A program made the translations under genes and the position numbers. The notes under the pieces are model-generated. The model was not told where the DNA came from. It worked only from the letters and a program-made list of their open reading frames with translations, and ran no database searches. This document shows, one piece after another, positions 1 through 7,331 of a stretch of 64,000 bases of DNA; position 1 is the stretch's first letter, and every line of letters begins with the position of its first letter. The DNA is taken from contig JAJEGW010000061.1 in the NCBI GenBank assembly GCA_022819605.1, positions 40,570-104,569 of the forward strand, read 5' to 3'. The stretch is from Silicimonas sp. GTDB taxonomy: Bacteria > Pseudomonadota > Alphaproteobacteria > Rhodobacterales > Rhodobacteraceae.

Positions 1-1
1 G

Positions 2-586
2 TTTCTCGTGACGCTCGCGACCCTGGGCCTGTTCGCCGGAATTGCTCGCTCAATGACCGACCTGCGATCCATTCCCGTGATCAACGACACGTTCACGGGC
101 TTCTTCGGTTCCGGCAAGCTGCTCGGCGTTCCCTCGCTGGTGATCTGGACAGTGGTCGCGGTGGCCGCAGGTCATGTGCTCTATCGACATTCCCGCTTTG
201 GCGCTCACGTGCTGGCGGTCGGCGACAACGCCCGCGCGGCGCAGGTCTCAGGCATAAAGGTGCCCCGGATTCGCCTGATGGTGCTGACATTGTGCGGTGC
301 GACTGCCGGTCTTGCCGGGCTTCTCTACGCCGGACGCTTGCAGGCGGCAAAATACACGCTCGGCGAGAGCGACCTGATGACGGTGATTGCCGCCGTCATT
401 GTAGGCGGCACCGCATTGAACGGCGGCAAGGGCTCGATCATCGGTGCGCTCCTTGGCTCGCTGATGATGGGGATGCTGAACAACGGGCTCATTCTCATGG
501 GTCTCAAGGTTTCCGACCAGATGATCGTGCGCGGGGTGATCATCCTTGTCGCAGTCGCCGTGTCCTTGCGTGACACACGCCGTTAG
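2..586 (+). CDS. Sugar ABC transporter permease (RbsC/FrcC type), 5'-truncated by window edge
   Basis: Inner-membrane permease of a ribose/fructose-type ABC importer. The reading frame is open from base 2, so the true start lies upstream. About 195 C-terminal residues are visible. They contain several hydrophobic helices and the near-C-terminal VGGTALNGGKGS stretch, which matches the conserved loop of the RbsC/FrcC/XylH family. It lies 14 bases before the YhfX-like gene and is in the same orientation as a matching ATPase gene, so it is probably part of one operon. The substrate-binding protein is expected upstream, outside the window. The family is clear but the sugar is unknown. Confidence 0.9.
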   Translation, partial: FLVTLATLGLFAGIARSMTDLRSIPVINDTFTGFFGSGKLLGVPSLVIWTVVAVAAGHVLYRHSRFGAHVLAVGDNARAAQVSGIKVPRIRLMVLTLCGATAGLAGLLYAGRLQAAKYTLGESDLMTVIAAVIVGGTALNGGKGSIIGALLGSLMMGMLNNGLILMGLKVSDQMIVRGVIILVAVAVSLRDTRR

Positions 587-600
587 ACCGGGAGGAAAAC

Positions 601-1800
601 ATGTTCCTGGACCTTCTCATCCGCCGCAACCCGCGTTTCGTGGAAGCCGCAATGGCGCTGCATCAGCAGGGCAGGATTCCTGCCAACGCCTACGTGCTCG
701 ACCTGGATGCGGTCGAACGCAACGCCCGCACTTTCAGGGCGGAGGCGGACAGGCACGGTTTGACCACGTTTGCCATGACGAAGCAGGTGGGGCGTCACTC
801 GGGGTTCTGCCAGGCGGTGATGCGCGGCGGGATCAGCCGCGCGGTGGCGGTTGACATGCCCTGCGCCGTGGCCTGCCGCAGGGCCGGACTGAAGGTCGGG
901 CATCTGGGCCATCTGGTGCAGGTGCCGCGACACGAGGCCGATTTCGCGGCGACGAAACTGGCGCCGGACTACTGGACGGTGTTCTCGGACACCAAGGCGC
1001 GAGAGGCGGCCGATGCAGCCGCGAAGGCGGGGCGCGAGCAGGCGCTGATGGCGCGCATCCAGACACCGGGCGACACGTTCTATCGCGGCCATGAAGGCGG
1101 CTTCGACGCGGAAGACATCGTGGCCGTCGCGGATCGCCTGGATGCGCTTGCGGCCGGACGCTTCGCAGGGATCACCACCTTCCCCGCGCTTCTCTTCGAC
1201 CAGGAGACACGCAAGGTGCTGCCCACGCCGAACCTGGCCACCTTGAACCGGGCGGCCGAGGCGCTTGCCGCCGCCGGACGCCCCGGCATTGAGATCAACG
1301 CACCCGGCACGACGTCTTCAGCTGTGCTGTCGGCCTTGGCAGAGGCTGGCGCCACGCAAGTCGAACCCGGGAACGGGCTTCACGGCACCACGCCGCTCCA
1401 CGCTGTCGAAGATCTGCCCGAAGACCCCGCGATCCTCTACCTGACTGAGGTTTCGCACAATCACGGCGGCAAGGCCTATTGCTTCGGAGGCGGGCTCTAC
1501 ATCGACCCGGTGTTTCCCGAATACCAGGTCCGCGCACTGGTCGGCGGAACCGCGACCACCGACCGCGACGCCCTGTGCGACGTGGAGATTCCCGACTACT
1601 CGGCAATCGACTACTACGCCATGATCGATGCTGATTCCCGGCCCGGCGACACGGTTGTCTTCGGATTCCGGGGCCAGGCATTCGTGACACGCGCACTGGT
1701 GGCTGGCATTAAGGGCGTGGCGGACGGCAGCCCGGAAGTCACCAGCATCGAAAACGGCTTCGGCGACACGGTGGCCTGGCCAGGGACATACTCGCCATGA
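601..1800 (+). CDS. YhfX-like PLP-dependent alanine racemase-family protein
   Basis: A 399-residue protein resembling E. coli YhfX from the start (MFLDLL near the N-terminus) through the end. It belongs to the N-terminal-barrel fold of alanine racemase and D-threonine aldolase. The probable PLP lysine is Lys61 in the MTKQVGRH segment. Further shared blocks are the histidine/glutamine run GHLVQVP, the FYRGHEGGF region and the SHNHGGKAYCFGGG region. The reaction of YhfX proteins is not established. A GGAGG sequence sits just upstream of the ATG. Placement between an ABC permease and its ATPase suggests the protein acts on the imported compound, possibly an amino sugar or a sugar-amine conjugate (inference). 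The last codons overlap the ATPase start by 4 bases. Confidence 0.85.
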   Translation: MFLDLLIRRNPRFVEAAMALHQQGRIPANAYVLDLDAVERNARTFRAEADRHGLTTFAMTKQVGRHSGFCQAVMRGGISRAVAVDMPCAVACRRAGLKVGHLGHLVQVPRHEADFAATKLAPDYWTVFSDTKAREAADAAAKAGREQALMARIQTPGDTFYRGHEGGFDAEDIVAVADRLDALAAGRFAGITTFPALLFDQETRKVLPTPNLATLNRAAEALAAAGRPGIEINAPGTTSSAVLSALAEAGATQVEPGNGLHGTTPLHAVEDLPEDPAILYLTEVSHNHGGKAYCFGGGLYIDPVFPEYQVRALVGGTATTDRDALCDVEIPDYSAIDYYAMIDADSRPGDTVVFGFRGQAFVTRALVAGIKGVADGSPEVTSIENGFGDTVAWPGTYSP

Positions 1801-2537
1801 CCTCAACGCCCGTCCTGTCACTGAACAACATTCACAAGGCCTTCGGCGGTGTCGTTGCGATCAAGGACTTTTCGCTGGAGCTCTTCCCCGGCGAGATCGT
1901 CGCCTTGGTCGGTGACAACGGCGCGGGCAAGTCAACGCTGATCGCGATCGTCTCGGGCCTGCACCGTCCGAACTCGGGCGAGATCCTGCTTGACGGCGAG
2001 ACGGTGAGTCTCTCCGACGCCAGTTCGGCGCGCTCGCGCGGGATCGAGGTCGTCTACCAGGATCTTGCACTTGCCGACGAACAGCCCGTCTTCATGAACA
2101 TGTTTCTAGGTCGAGAACTGACCCGCAAACCCCTGGGCCTTCTGGACAAGTCGCGAATGCGCCGCGAAACCCAGACGATGCTGGATCAGCTCGACGTGCA
2201 CATCCCGTCGGCCGGTTCGAAAATCCGCGACCTCAGCGGTGGCCAGCGTCAAGGCGTCGCCATCGCGCGCGCCACCCACTGGGCCAGCAAGTTGATTCTC
2301 CTGGACGAACCGACCGCGGCACTCGGCGTGGCGGAAACCGCCAAGGTGGAGGAAATCGTCGCCGCGCTCAAGGAGCGCAACCTTGCGATCCTGATCGTCA
2401 GCCACAGCCTGGACCAGGTCTTTCGCCTGTCTGACCGCATTTGCGTCTTGCGGCGCGGCGTGCAGATCGGTGTCCGCCGCACCCCGGAGACCGACAAGAA
2501 CGAGATCGTGTCAATGATCACCGGGGTTCACGCCTGA
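1797..2537 (+). CDS. Sugar ABC transporter ATP-binding protein, single ABC domain (FrcA type)
   Basis: A 246-residue cytoplasmic ATPase that powers the importer whose permease lies at 2-586. Walker A GDNGAGKST is at about residues 39-47, the LSGGQRQ signature at 146-152 and the Walker B LILLDEPT at about 166-173. It has only one ABC domain, whereas RbsA-type partners usually have two. FrcA of fructose importers is also single-domain, so this is normal for that subgroup. The start overlaps the YhfX-like stop (ATGA) and the stop overlaps the SIS gene start (TGATG), indicating translational coupling. Confidence 0.93.
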   Translation: MTSTPVLSLNNIHKAFGGVVAIKDFSLELFPGEIVALVGDNGAGKSTLIAIVSGLHRPNSGEILLDGETVSLSDASSARSRGIEVVYQDLALADEQPVFMNMFLGRELTRKPLGLLDKSRMRRETQTMLDQLDVHIPSAGSKIRDLSGGQRQGVAIARATHWASKLILLDEPTAALGVAETAKVEEIVAALKERNLAILIVSHSLDQVFRLSDRICVLRRGVQIGVRRTPETDKNEIVSMITGVHA

Positions 2538-3559
2538 TGTCTCGGACCACCCTCATGGCCGCCGAAATTGCCGAAATACCTGCAGTCATCGCTCGGCAGC
2601 TTGATGCCCTGGACACATACCTCGATGCAGGCCGTCGCTTGCGCCAAGATGGTACGCGCGGTTTGGTCACCTGCGGTCGCGGAACATCCGACCACGCGGC
2701 GACCTTCTTCAAATACCTCATGGAAACGAAGGCCGGCCTGCCCGTTGCTTCCATCGGACCTTCGGTTGCCACCGTCTATGGTGCCAAGCTGCAGCTTGAC
2801 GGGTTTGCCTGTCTGACCTTCTCGCAATCCGGCGGAAGCCCTGATCTTGCCGCCTTGCAGCAAGCGGCAAAGGACGGTGGTGCGCAAACGACAGCTGTCC
2901 TCAACGTCCTGGACAGTCCTGTCGGCGACGGTGCCGATCTTGTCCTTCCCGTGCTTGCCGGGCCCGAACGCGCGGTCGCCGCTACCAAGTCATTCGTCGG
3001 CATGATGGTCGCATCGCTGGCCATCGTCGCAGGTTACCTGAACGACGGCGAATTGATCGTCGCCTTGAAGACACTGCCCGACCTTGCGCGGGACGCGCTG
3101 GGTCGGGACTGGTCACATGCCGGCCCAGCCTTGGCGCGCGCGAATTCCCTTTATTGTGTCGGTCGGGGCCTGAACATGGCAGTCGCGGCGGAAGCGGCAC
3201 TCAAGCTGAAGGAAACCTGTCACCTCCACGCGGAAGCATGTTCCGCGGCCGAGCTGTTTCACGGGCCGGTGGCGATCGCGGATGGATCATTCGGAGCGTT
3301 GGTCTTCGGTGCCCGCGGCGGGCCCCAAAAATCAATAGATGCATCCGTTGCCCGGCTTAGGGAGCTTGGGGTCCGTGTCTGCAAGGTTGAGTCAGGCTCG
3401 GGCAATGGCGCGCTAAGCACGCCGGCGACGAAACACGAGACGCTCGATCCGGTGCTTCAGGCGATTGCGTTTTACAAGTTTGCGGAGGGTCTGGCTGTCA
3501 ATCTCGGGGAAGACCCCGACGCGCCGCCGGGCTTGAAGAAAGTGACGGAAACGGTCTGA
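2537..3559 (+). CDS. SIS-domain sugar isomerase/deaminase (NagB-II / AgaS-like)
   Basis: A 340-residue protein with two SIS domains, like the isomerase half of GlmS. Visible motifs are GRGTSDHA near residue 44, FSQSGGSPD near 96-104, and a second phosphosugar site with GRGLNMAVA followed by ALKLKETC and SAAELFHGP. This layout fits stand-alone glucosamine-6-phosphate deaminase (NagB-II) or AgaS/FrlB deglycases. The ATG at 2537 overlaps the ATPase stop, which supports this start over an in-frame codon further upstream. The gene ends the operon. Its last 30 or so bases recur near 6736-6768 (see repeats). The substrate is inferred to be an amino-sugar phosphate delivered by the coupled ABC system. 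Confidence 0.88.
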   Translation: MSRTTLMAAEIAEIPAVIARQLDALDTYLDAGRRLRQDGTRGLVTCGRGTSDHAATFFKYLMETKAGLPVASIGPSVATVYGAKLQLDGFACLTFSQSGGSPDLAALQQAAKDGGAQTTAVLNVLDSPVGDGADLVLPVLAGPERAVAATKSFVGMMVASLAIVAGYLNDGELIVALKTLPDLARDALGRDWSHAGPALARANSLYCVGRGLNMAVAAEAALKLKETCHLHAEACSAAELFHGPVAIADGSFGALVFGARGGPQKSIDASVARLRELGVRVCKVESGSGNGALSTPATKHETLDPVLQAIAFYKFAEGLAVNLGEDPDAPPGLKKVTETV

Positions 3560-3694
3560 AGCTCCCCGCTTTGGACGTCGATTCTGGCACGGTTCGGATC
3601 GGTCACCGTTGCGCCTGCCGCAAACGGAGTTCCGTCGCGTTCCGGCAGTTCTCACGCATCGGTGTCGAGCCAGATCGTGACTTGCCCGTCATTC
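3528..3694. repeat. Diverged direct repeat, copy 1: SIS-gene 3' end plus dtd 3' remnant
   Basis: This stretch matches 6736-6879 with clear interruptions. Both copies start with the GGGCTT-AAGAAAGTGACGGAAAC end of the SIS gene and run into the last codons of dtd on the minus strand. In this copy the minus strand at about 3652-3693 encodes NDGQVTIWLDTDA and a stop, against [13 protein letters not shown] in intact dtd. A 20 to 30 base insertion follows the SIS stop here. The pair brackets the accessory island 3695-6735. The most likely origin is recombination between related but diverged alleles of the SIS/dtd junction. Confidence 0.8.
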
Positions 3695-3736
3695 CCGCGT
3701 CCGCATCGCTGTTCTCGGACCTGTTTGGGGTCCACC

Positions 3737-4237
3737 TCATGTTCTGTTGCCGCTGAGCATGGCAAGAACGCGCTGGACGTCCGCATTTGGCAGGCGACAT
3801 CTCGGATGCGCTTGAATGGCGGTCAGCGCTGCGTGAAGGGTCCTGGCATCGGTCACGCCGACCCGGTTGAGTTCAGCAATGACCCATAGCACGCCGTGCA
3901 TTTCGACGCCTTGCTCGACACAAAGATCACGAAGAGCGCGGTCCCCGGTCAGCAAAGTCCAGCGCCGCACTTGCGCGAGTGCGAATGCAAATGTGTCGGG
4001 TGTCGAAAGCACCTTGGTCTGACGACGCAGGGTTGTCGCTCTCGACAGTTCTTCTGGAGTCAGTTCGACAACGTTGAGACCTGACTCCTGAAGTCGATCC
4101 CCAAGTTTGCCTGCGAGTTCTTTCTTCTACAGCAGGTCAGGAACGCAAAACGCGTAAGGCATGTCGAACAAATGGCCGAGAAGGTCGCCCCGATCGAGGT
4201 CGATGATCACCGACGTATCCGAAACGAGGACTTGCAC
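3737..4237 (-). pseudogene. PIN-domain toxin-like gene, interrupted by an in-frame amber codon
   Basis: Reading from a GTG at 4237 the frame encodes a PIN-like N-terminus (VSDTSVIIDLDRG, a likely acidic metal ligand in DTS). It meets TAG at 4127-4129, codon 37, then continues in the same frame to a stop at 3737 with the second acidic block LLTGDRALRDLC and a GVLWVIAEL helix. Total length would be 166 residues, normal for a PIN RNase. The GTG follows the stop of the XRE-ImmA gene by 2 bases, the usual order of an antitoxin-toxin pair. The amber codon probably inactivates it unless it is suppressed or is a sequencing error. The remaining 91-residue 3' part has an internal ATG but lacks the first catalytic acid. 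Confidence 0.8.
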
Positions 4238-4239
4238 CG

Positions 4240-5313
4240 CTACTGAACAGCGCTATCCAGCCTGGCACCAAGTTCCCGCACCGAGATCCCCAACAGTTCG
4301 GCGGCTCTCGGCTCCCCGATCAAGTTCTCTGCAAGGGCCCTGTAGCACAGGCGCTCAAATCGTTTCGGCTCCTCCGTTTTCGGCGGAATGGCCGCGGGCT
4401 CAGCATAAGGCGGCTTGCGCCAGCCGCGCTGGTTGAAGAGCCTGAAGAGACGTTCGAATGCGGTCTGATTCAGAATGCCCAGATCCTTGCAACGATAGAC
4501 GATCGCCTGGATCGAGACACCAAACCGCTCCTTCAGCCCGACAAGCTCGCCGATTGAAACCGATGATCGACTGGACCCCATTTCCGCGCGCAGGGTGTCG
4601 GCCGGAATCAGGAACGCGCCTGCAAATCTGTGCGCTGCCCTTTCGATTTCGCCGTCACCCATCCCGACAACCGGATCGATCACCATGTGTCCAAGTTCAT
4701 GCGCGAGCGTAAACCGCTTGCGCTCTGACCACGCGTCGCGCTTCACAACGACAACTTTGGCGGCCATGTGGCCCTTGCGCCGCACTTTCGCCGTCAGGCC
4801 GTCGATGTTCTGAAGAGCCAGGGAGAGCACCTTGATTCCGCGTTCCTCGAGCAGCTCTGCGAGCTGCGGAATCGGATCGTTGCCCAAACCCCAATCCTCG
4901 CGCACCGATCTCGCGGCGTCTTCCGCATCGCGAATGTCGCTTACGGGGTACGGTGCGCTTCGCGGCTTCTCCCAATCGACACTCTTGAGATGAAGCAAGT
5001 CCTCTACAGCGAGATAGCGTTCCAGAAGATGGATGGAGCTTGCCTCGATCGCGGCCTCCTCGCGCGCCGTAGTCTTCGGCTTTTTCCGGAACTCGACACC
5101 CTCCAGGACCAGTTCGACATCGCTGAGCAAGTATTCCTCCGTGACGTTCAATGCGTCCGCCAGAGCGAGCAGCACACCTGAACTGGGCATGTCTTCATCG
5201 CGTTCGTACTTACCAATCGCTTGAGCCGTGACCAATCCGTCGATCTGCGCCGACAGATCGCGCAGTGAGAGACTTGCAGCGGCACGAGCGATCCGTAGCC
5301 TGTGACCAATCAT
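4240..5313 (-). CDS. XRE-family regulator fused to ImmA/IrrE metallopeptidase (COG2856-like antitoxin/regulator)
   Basis: A 357-residue protein. Residues 1-65 form an XRE helix-turn-helix (RLRIARAAASLSLRDL and the QAIGKYERDE recognition part). Residues of about 150-260 form an ImmA/IrrE zinc peptidase domain with HELGH at 205-209 and a downstream acidic helix GEIERAAHRFAGAFLIP. Such fusions act as regulators or antitoxins beside PIN or RelE-type toxins. Here the partner is the nonsense-mutated PIN gene immediately downstream. The promoter region just upstream is interrupted by the composite element at 5386-6563, so present expression may differ from the ancestral state (inference). Confidence 0.88.
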   Translation of the reverse strand: MIGHRLRIARAAASLSLRDLSAQIDGLVTAQAIGKYERDEDMPSSGVLLALADALNVTEEYLLSDVELVLEGVEFRKKPKTTAREEAAIEASSIHLLERYLAVEDLLHLKSVDWEKPRSAPYPVSDIRDAEDAARSVREDWGLGNDPIPQLAELLEERGIKVLSLALQNIDGLTAKVRRKGHMAAKVVVVKRDAWSERKRFTLAHELGHMVIDPVVGMGDGEIERAAHRFAGAFLIPADTLRAEMGSSRSSVSIGELVGLKERFGVSIQAIVYRCKDLGILNQTAFERLFRLFNQRGWRKPPYAEPAAIPPKTEEPKRFERLCYRALAENLIGEPRAAELLGISVRELGARLDSAVQ

Positions 5314-5370
5314 GGACGTGATCCTCTACGTCGATTTACAAAACTATCATTTTCTTTATTACTTGTAAAC

Positions 5371-5385
5371 TCAATCAAGAGGAAA
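5371..5385. repeat. Target-site duplication, left copy (15 bp)
   Basis: TCAATCAAGAGGAAA occurs here directly before the left inverted end of the composite element. It recurs at 6564-6578 directly after the right end. The match extends to 18 bases if bases shared with the element termini are counted. A 15-bp duplication fits the long target duplications known for part of the IS1202 family. In the uninterrupted target the AGAGGAAAG would have stood before the GTG at 6584 as a ribosome-binding site. Confidence 0.88.
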
Positions 5386-5698
5386 GTGTCGATAACAAGC
5401 CGTATGTCCGCTGCAGGTAACAAGCCATCTGTCCGGTTCTAGGATGGCTCCCAAAACCTGGGAGCAGAGAATCATGGGACTGCCTCAGGCGGAGGCATTC
5501 ATGGCGCTGTCGGGTGGCTTCCTTCGCTGCCTTGAGGACGCACTCCGGATCGTTCCAGTCCCCGAACATGTCCCGCGCGATGTCGTCGGGATTCACGTAA
5601 CGGCACCCCTCGACCCACTCATGCCTGAGTATGGTTCTCGTCAGTGAGGTTTTCCCGGAACCGTTCGGGCCGGCCACGATGATGAGCACCGGACGCAT
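5375..5698 (-). pseudogene. Zeta-toxin-family kinase gene, 3'-truncated by the IS end
   Basis: From the ATG at 5698 the frame encodes about 68 recognisable residues: MRPVLIIVAGPNGSGKTSL (Walker A GPNGSGKT), then YVNPDDIARDMFGDWND and AAKEATRQRHEC. This is the N-terminal third of a zeta-toxin/UDP-GlcNAc-kinase-type P-loop protein, which normally has about 190 residues or more. At about 5483 the frame runs into the IS left end and stops at 5375 inside the target duplication after about 40 IS-encoded residues. The active-site region after the Walker A helix is lost, so it is probably inactive. The small frame at 5715-5957 lies 16 bases upstream. Confidence 0.82.
5386..5482 (+). repeat. 97-bp exact repeat, copy 1 (IS left end)
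   Basis: The sequence is base-for-base identical to 6038-6134. It begins with the terminal inverted repeat and ends inside the first codons of the transposase (ATGGGACTG). Perfect identity, against the many mutations in flanking remnants, indicates a recent duplication or insertion event. Confidence 0.95.
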
Positions 5699-5714
5699 CA
5701 GTTCGGAATGGGAA

Positions 5715-5957
5715 TCACACCCCGAATTCCTGCCGAATGTCGCTCGGCTCCTTGCGGTCCTGCTTGACGGAAGGAGCCGTCCCGGCCCCGCCCGACCCGA
5801 CATCCGCAATCATCCGGGCCACATTCGCCATAAACCTTTCCTGCGCAGCTCCATGGCGTTCAACGACATCGTCGCACATGGACTGCATCAGGGCATCCAG
5901 CTCGGCGTCCGTGGGCTCGACGGAAGGATCGGTCAGGTCGACTCTGGGGACTTTCAT
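5715..5957 (-). CDS. Small acidic protein upstream of the zeta-toxin fragment (putative partner)
   Basis: An 80-residue frame (MKVPRVDLTDPSVEPTDAE at the start) with acidic helical character and a flexible Gly/Ala-rich C-terminal third. It ends 16 bases before the toxin fragment and has the same orientation. Small proteins with a PTDAELDALM-like segment often precede zeta-type kinases, so an antitoxin or chaperone role is plausible, but I do not recognise the family with certainty. It is carried as passenger DNA between the two 97-bp IS end copies. Bases 5958-6037 upstream would hold its promoter; nothing else is visible there. Confidence 0.55.
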   Translation of the reverse strand: MKVPRVDLTDPSVEPTDAELDALMQSMCDDVVERHGAAQERFMANVARMIADVGSGGAGTAPSVKQDRKEPSDIRQEFGV

Positions 5958-6037
5958 GGATGCTCCGTGACCATTGTTCGGGGATCGTGTTCAATGATAG
6001 CCGGTCTGGTCCCGGCCCGCAACGCTTCCTTCCGCGC

Positions 6038-6134
6038 GTGTCGATAACAAGCCGTATGTCCGCTGCAGGTAACAAGCCATCTGTCCGGTTCTAGGATGGC
6101 TCCCAAAACCTGGGAGCAGAGAATCATGGGACTG
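6038..6134 (+). repeat. 97-bp exact repeat, copy 2 (IS left end)
   Basis: Identical to 5386-5482. This copy is continuous with the remaining transposase codons, so it is the one in native context. Copy 1 lacks the downstream transposase sequence. Confidence 0.95.
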
Positions 6135-6539
6135 GCGAGGGCGATGCAGCGGAGAAGGCGGATGAAGTTCGAGGAGCTCTTCGAGAGGAGGCAGGCCGGG
6201 CAGCTGAGCCAGGAGGATGCGGCGAGGGTGCTGGGCGTTTCCGTGCGGACCTTCCGGCGCTGGGAAGGCCGCTACGGAGCCGATGGCGACGACGGCCTTC
6301 TGGACCGCCGGCTCGACCGCGTTGCGGGCAACCGGGTCCCGGCCGCCCCGGATCGGGTGCAATATCCTGCCTCGCAGCAAGCTGGAAAGGCGGAACCCCC
6401 GGCCCAGACGCTGGTCCCGGTCTTCAACCCGGGCAGGAATTCATGCCCAGGTGTCCTTTGCGTAATCGGGCCTGCAGAGGACACGCAGAACCGGACAGTT
6501 CGCATGTTACCTGAACCGGACACTTCCAACTGTTATTGA
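6126..6539 (+). pseudogene. IS1202/ISNCY-family transposase, N-terminal fragment
   Basis: Starting at ATG 6126 (GGGAG sequence 8-12 bases upstream) the frame gives an Arg-rich start, then EELFERRQAGQLSQEDAARV, LGVSVRTFRRWEGRYG and GLLDRRLDRVAGN. This is the characteristic helix-turn-helix head of ISNCY/IS1202 transposases. Homology stops near 6350. The remaining codons are out of context and the DDE integrase core is missing, so an internal deletion has joined the head to the right-end sequence. Confidence 0.85.
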
Positions 6540-6563
6540 CACACTTCCAATTGTTATTGACAC

Positions 6564-6578
6564 TCAATCAAGAGGAAA
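6564..6578. repeat. Target-site duplication, right copy (15 bp)
   Basis: Identical to 5371-5385 and abuts the right terminus of the composite element. See the left copy. Confidence 0.88.
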
Positions 6579-6583
6579 GCGCA

Positions 6584-6735
6584 GTGCGCGTTGCTGATCT
6601 TCTCGCACAAGCTGTCGCGGAACTGGCCAGCGGTGTCCCGACCATCGCCTTGCTTGACGAGGTCGAGATGCTTGCGGTCGATCGCTCGAAGCTCAGCATG
6701 GACACCAATCCGATCGACCTGAATCGCACGACCGG
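6584..6735 (+). pseudogene. Truncated coding fragment divergent from the XRE-ImmA gene
   Basis: After removing the element, a GTG at 6584 follows AAGAGGAAAG with good spacing and opens MRVADLLAQAVAELASGVPT and about 30 further residues. The frame then runs into the second SIS/dtd junction copy at about 6736, where the gene is cut. The family is not recognised. Its position suggests a gene once transcribed divergently from the XRE-ImmA regulator, with the shared promoter now split by the element. Confidence 0.5.
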
Positions 6736-6879
6736 CGGGCTTCAAGAAAGTGACGGAAACAGTCTGAAGGCTCTTGGTCCGGATCGATCACTGCCGTGGC
6801 TGCCGAAAACGGTGCTCCGTCCCGCTCCGGCAATGCTCACGCGTCGACGTCGAGCCAGATCGTGACCGGGCCGTCATTC
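6736..6879. repeat. Diverged direct repeat, copy 2: SIS-gene 3' remnant plus intact dtd 3' end
   Basis: Counterpart of 3528-3694. Here the dtd part is the real gene end and the SIS part is only the last 30 or so bases (GGGCTTCAAGAAAGTGACGG and the stop). The two copies together show that the SIS gene and dtd were convergent neighbours before the island arrived. Confidence 0.8.
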
Positions 6880-7280
6880 GTGAGGCCGACCTTCATGTCG
6901 GCACCGAAACGGCCTTCCGCAACCTGAACGCCGAGATTCCGAATTTCGGCAGCAAATTCCGCAACCCTCGCTTCCCCTTCCTCCGGAGGTGCGGCGGACG
7001 AGAAGCCCGGCCGATTGCCCCGAGACGTATCCGCAGCCAGCGTGAACTGGGAAACGACCAGTGCCTCGCCCCCGACATCCAGAAGCGAACGGTTCATGCG
7101 ACCTTCGTCGTCCGCAAAAATTCGGAGCCTTGCGACCTTTGCCGCGAGCTTCGAAACGACCTCGGGCGGGTCACTCGCCATGGCGCAGGCCAAAACAAGC
7201 AGGCCGGGGCCAATTTTCCCGACGACCTCGCCGTCGACTGTCACGCTTGCGCAGCTGACACGCTGGACGAGAGCACGCAT
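6837..7280 (-). CDS. dtd: D-aminoacyl-tRNA deacylase
   Basis: A 147-residue cytosolic enzyme that removes D-amino acids from tRNA. It is full length for the family, with [20 protein letters not shown] at the start, the SQFTLAADT catalytic block near residue 78 and the C-terminal [13 protein letters not shown] (cross-subunit Gly-Pro motif). The start is the ATG at 7280. It lies 51 bases downstream of pyrH in the same direction. Its 3' end is duplicated in remnant form at 3652-3693. Confidence 0.95.
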   Translation of the reverse strand: MRALVQRVSCASVTVDGEVVGKIGPGLLVLACAMASDPPEVVSKLAAKVARLRIFADDEGRMNRSLLDVGGEALVVSQFTLAADTSRGNRPGFSSAAPPEEGEARVAEFAAEIRNLGVQVAEGRFGADMKVGLTNDGPVTIWLDVDA

Positions 7281-7331
7281 GCGCCGGCCTTCAAGCCTGG
7301 AACAAGACAGCGGCTGCGGGACTCAAGGCGC

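Larger units (their letters stand above)
5386..6563 (+). mobile_element. Composite IS1202/ISNCY-like element with deleted transposase and a toxin-gene passenger
   Basis: The left end GTGTCGATAACAA (5386-5398) and right end TTGTTATTGACAC (6551-6563) are inverted repeats matching at 12 of 13 positions. Outside them lie identical 15-bp direct repeats, so the whole 1178-bp unit appears to have inserted once. Inside, the first 97 bases (5386-5482) recur exactly at 6038-6134. Between these copies lies a 555-bp passenger with a zeta-toxin fragment and its small partner. After the second copy comes a transposase reduced to its N-terminal helix-turn-helix. The right terminus is itself duplicated in tandem (6521-6541 and 6542-6562). 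The element lacks its own complete transposase and would need a helper. Confidence 0.82.
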
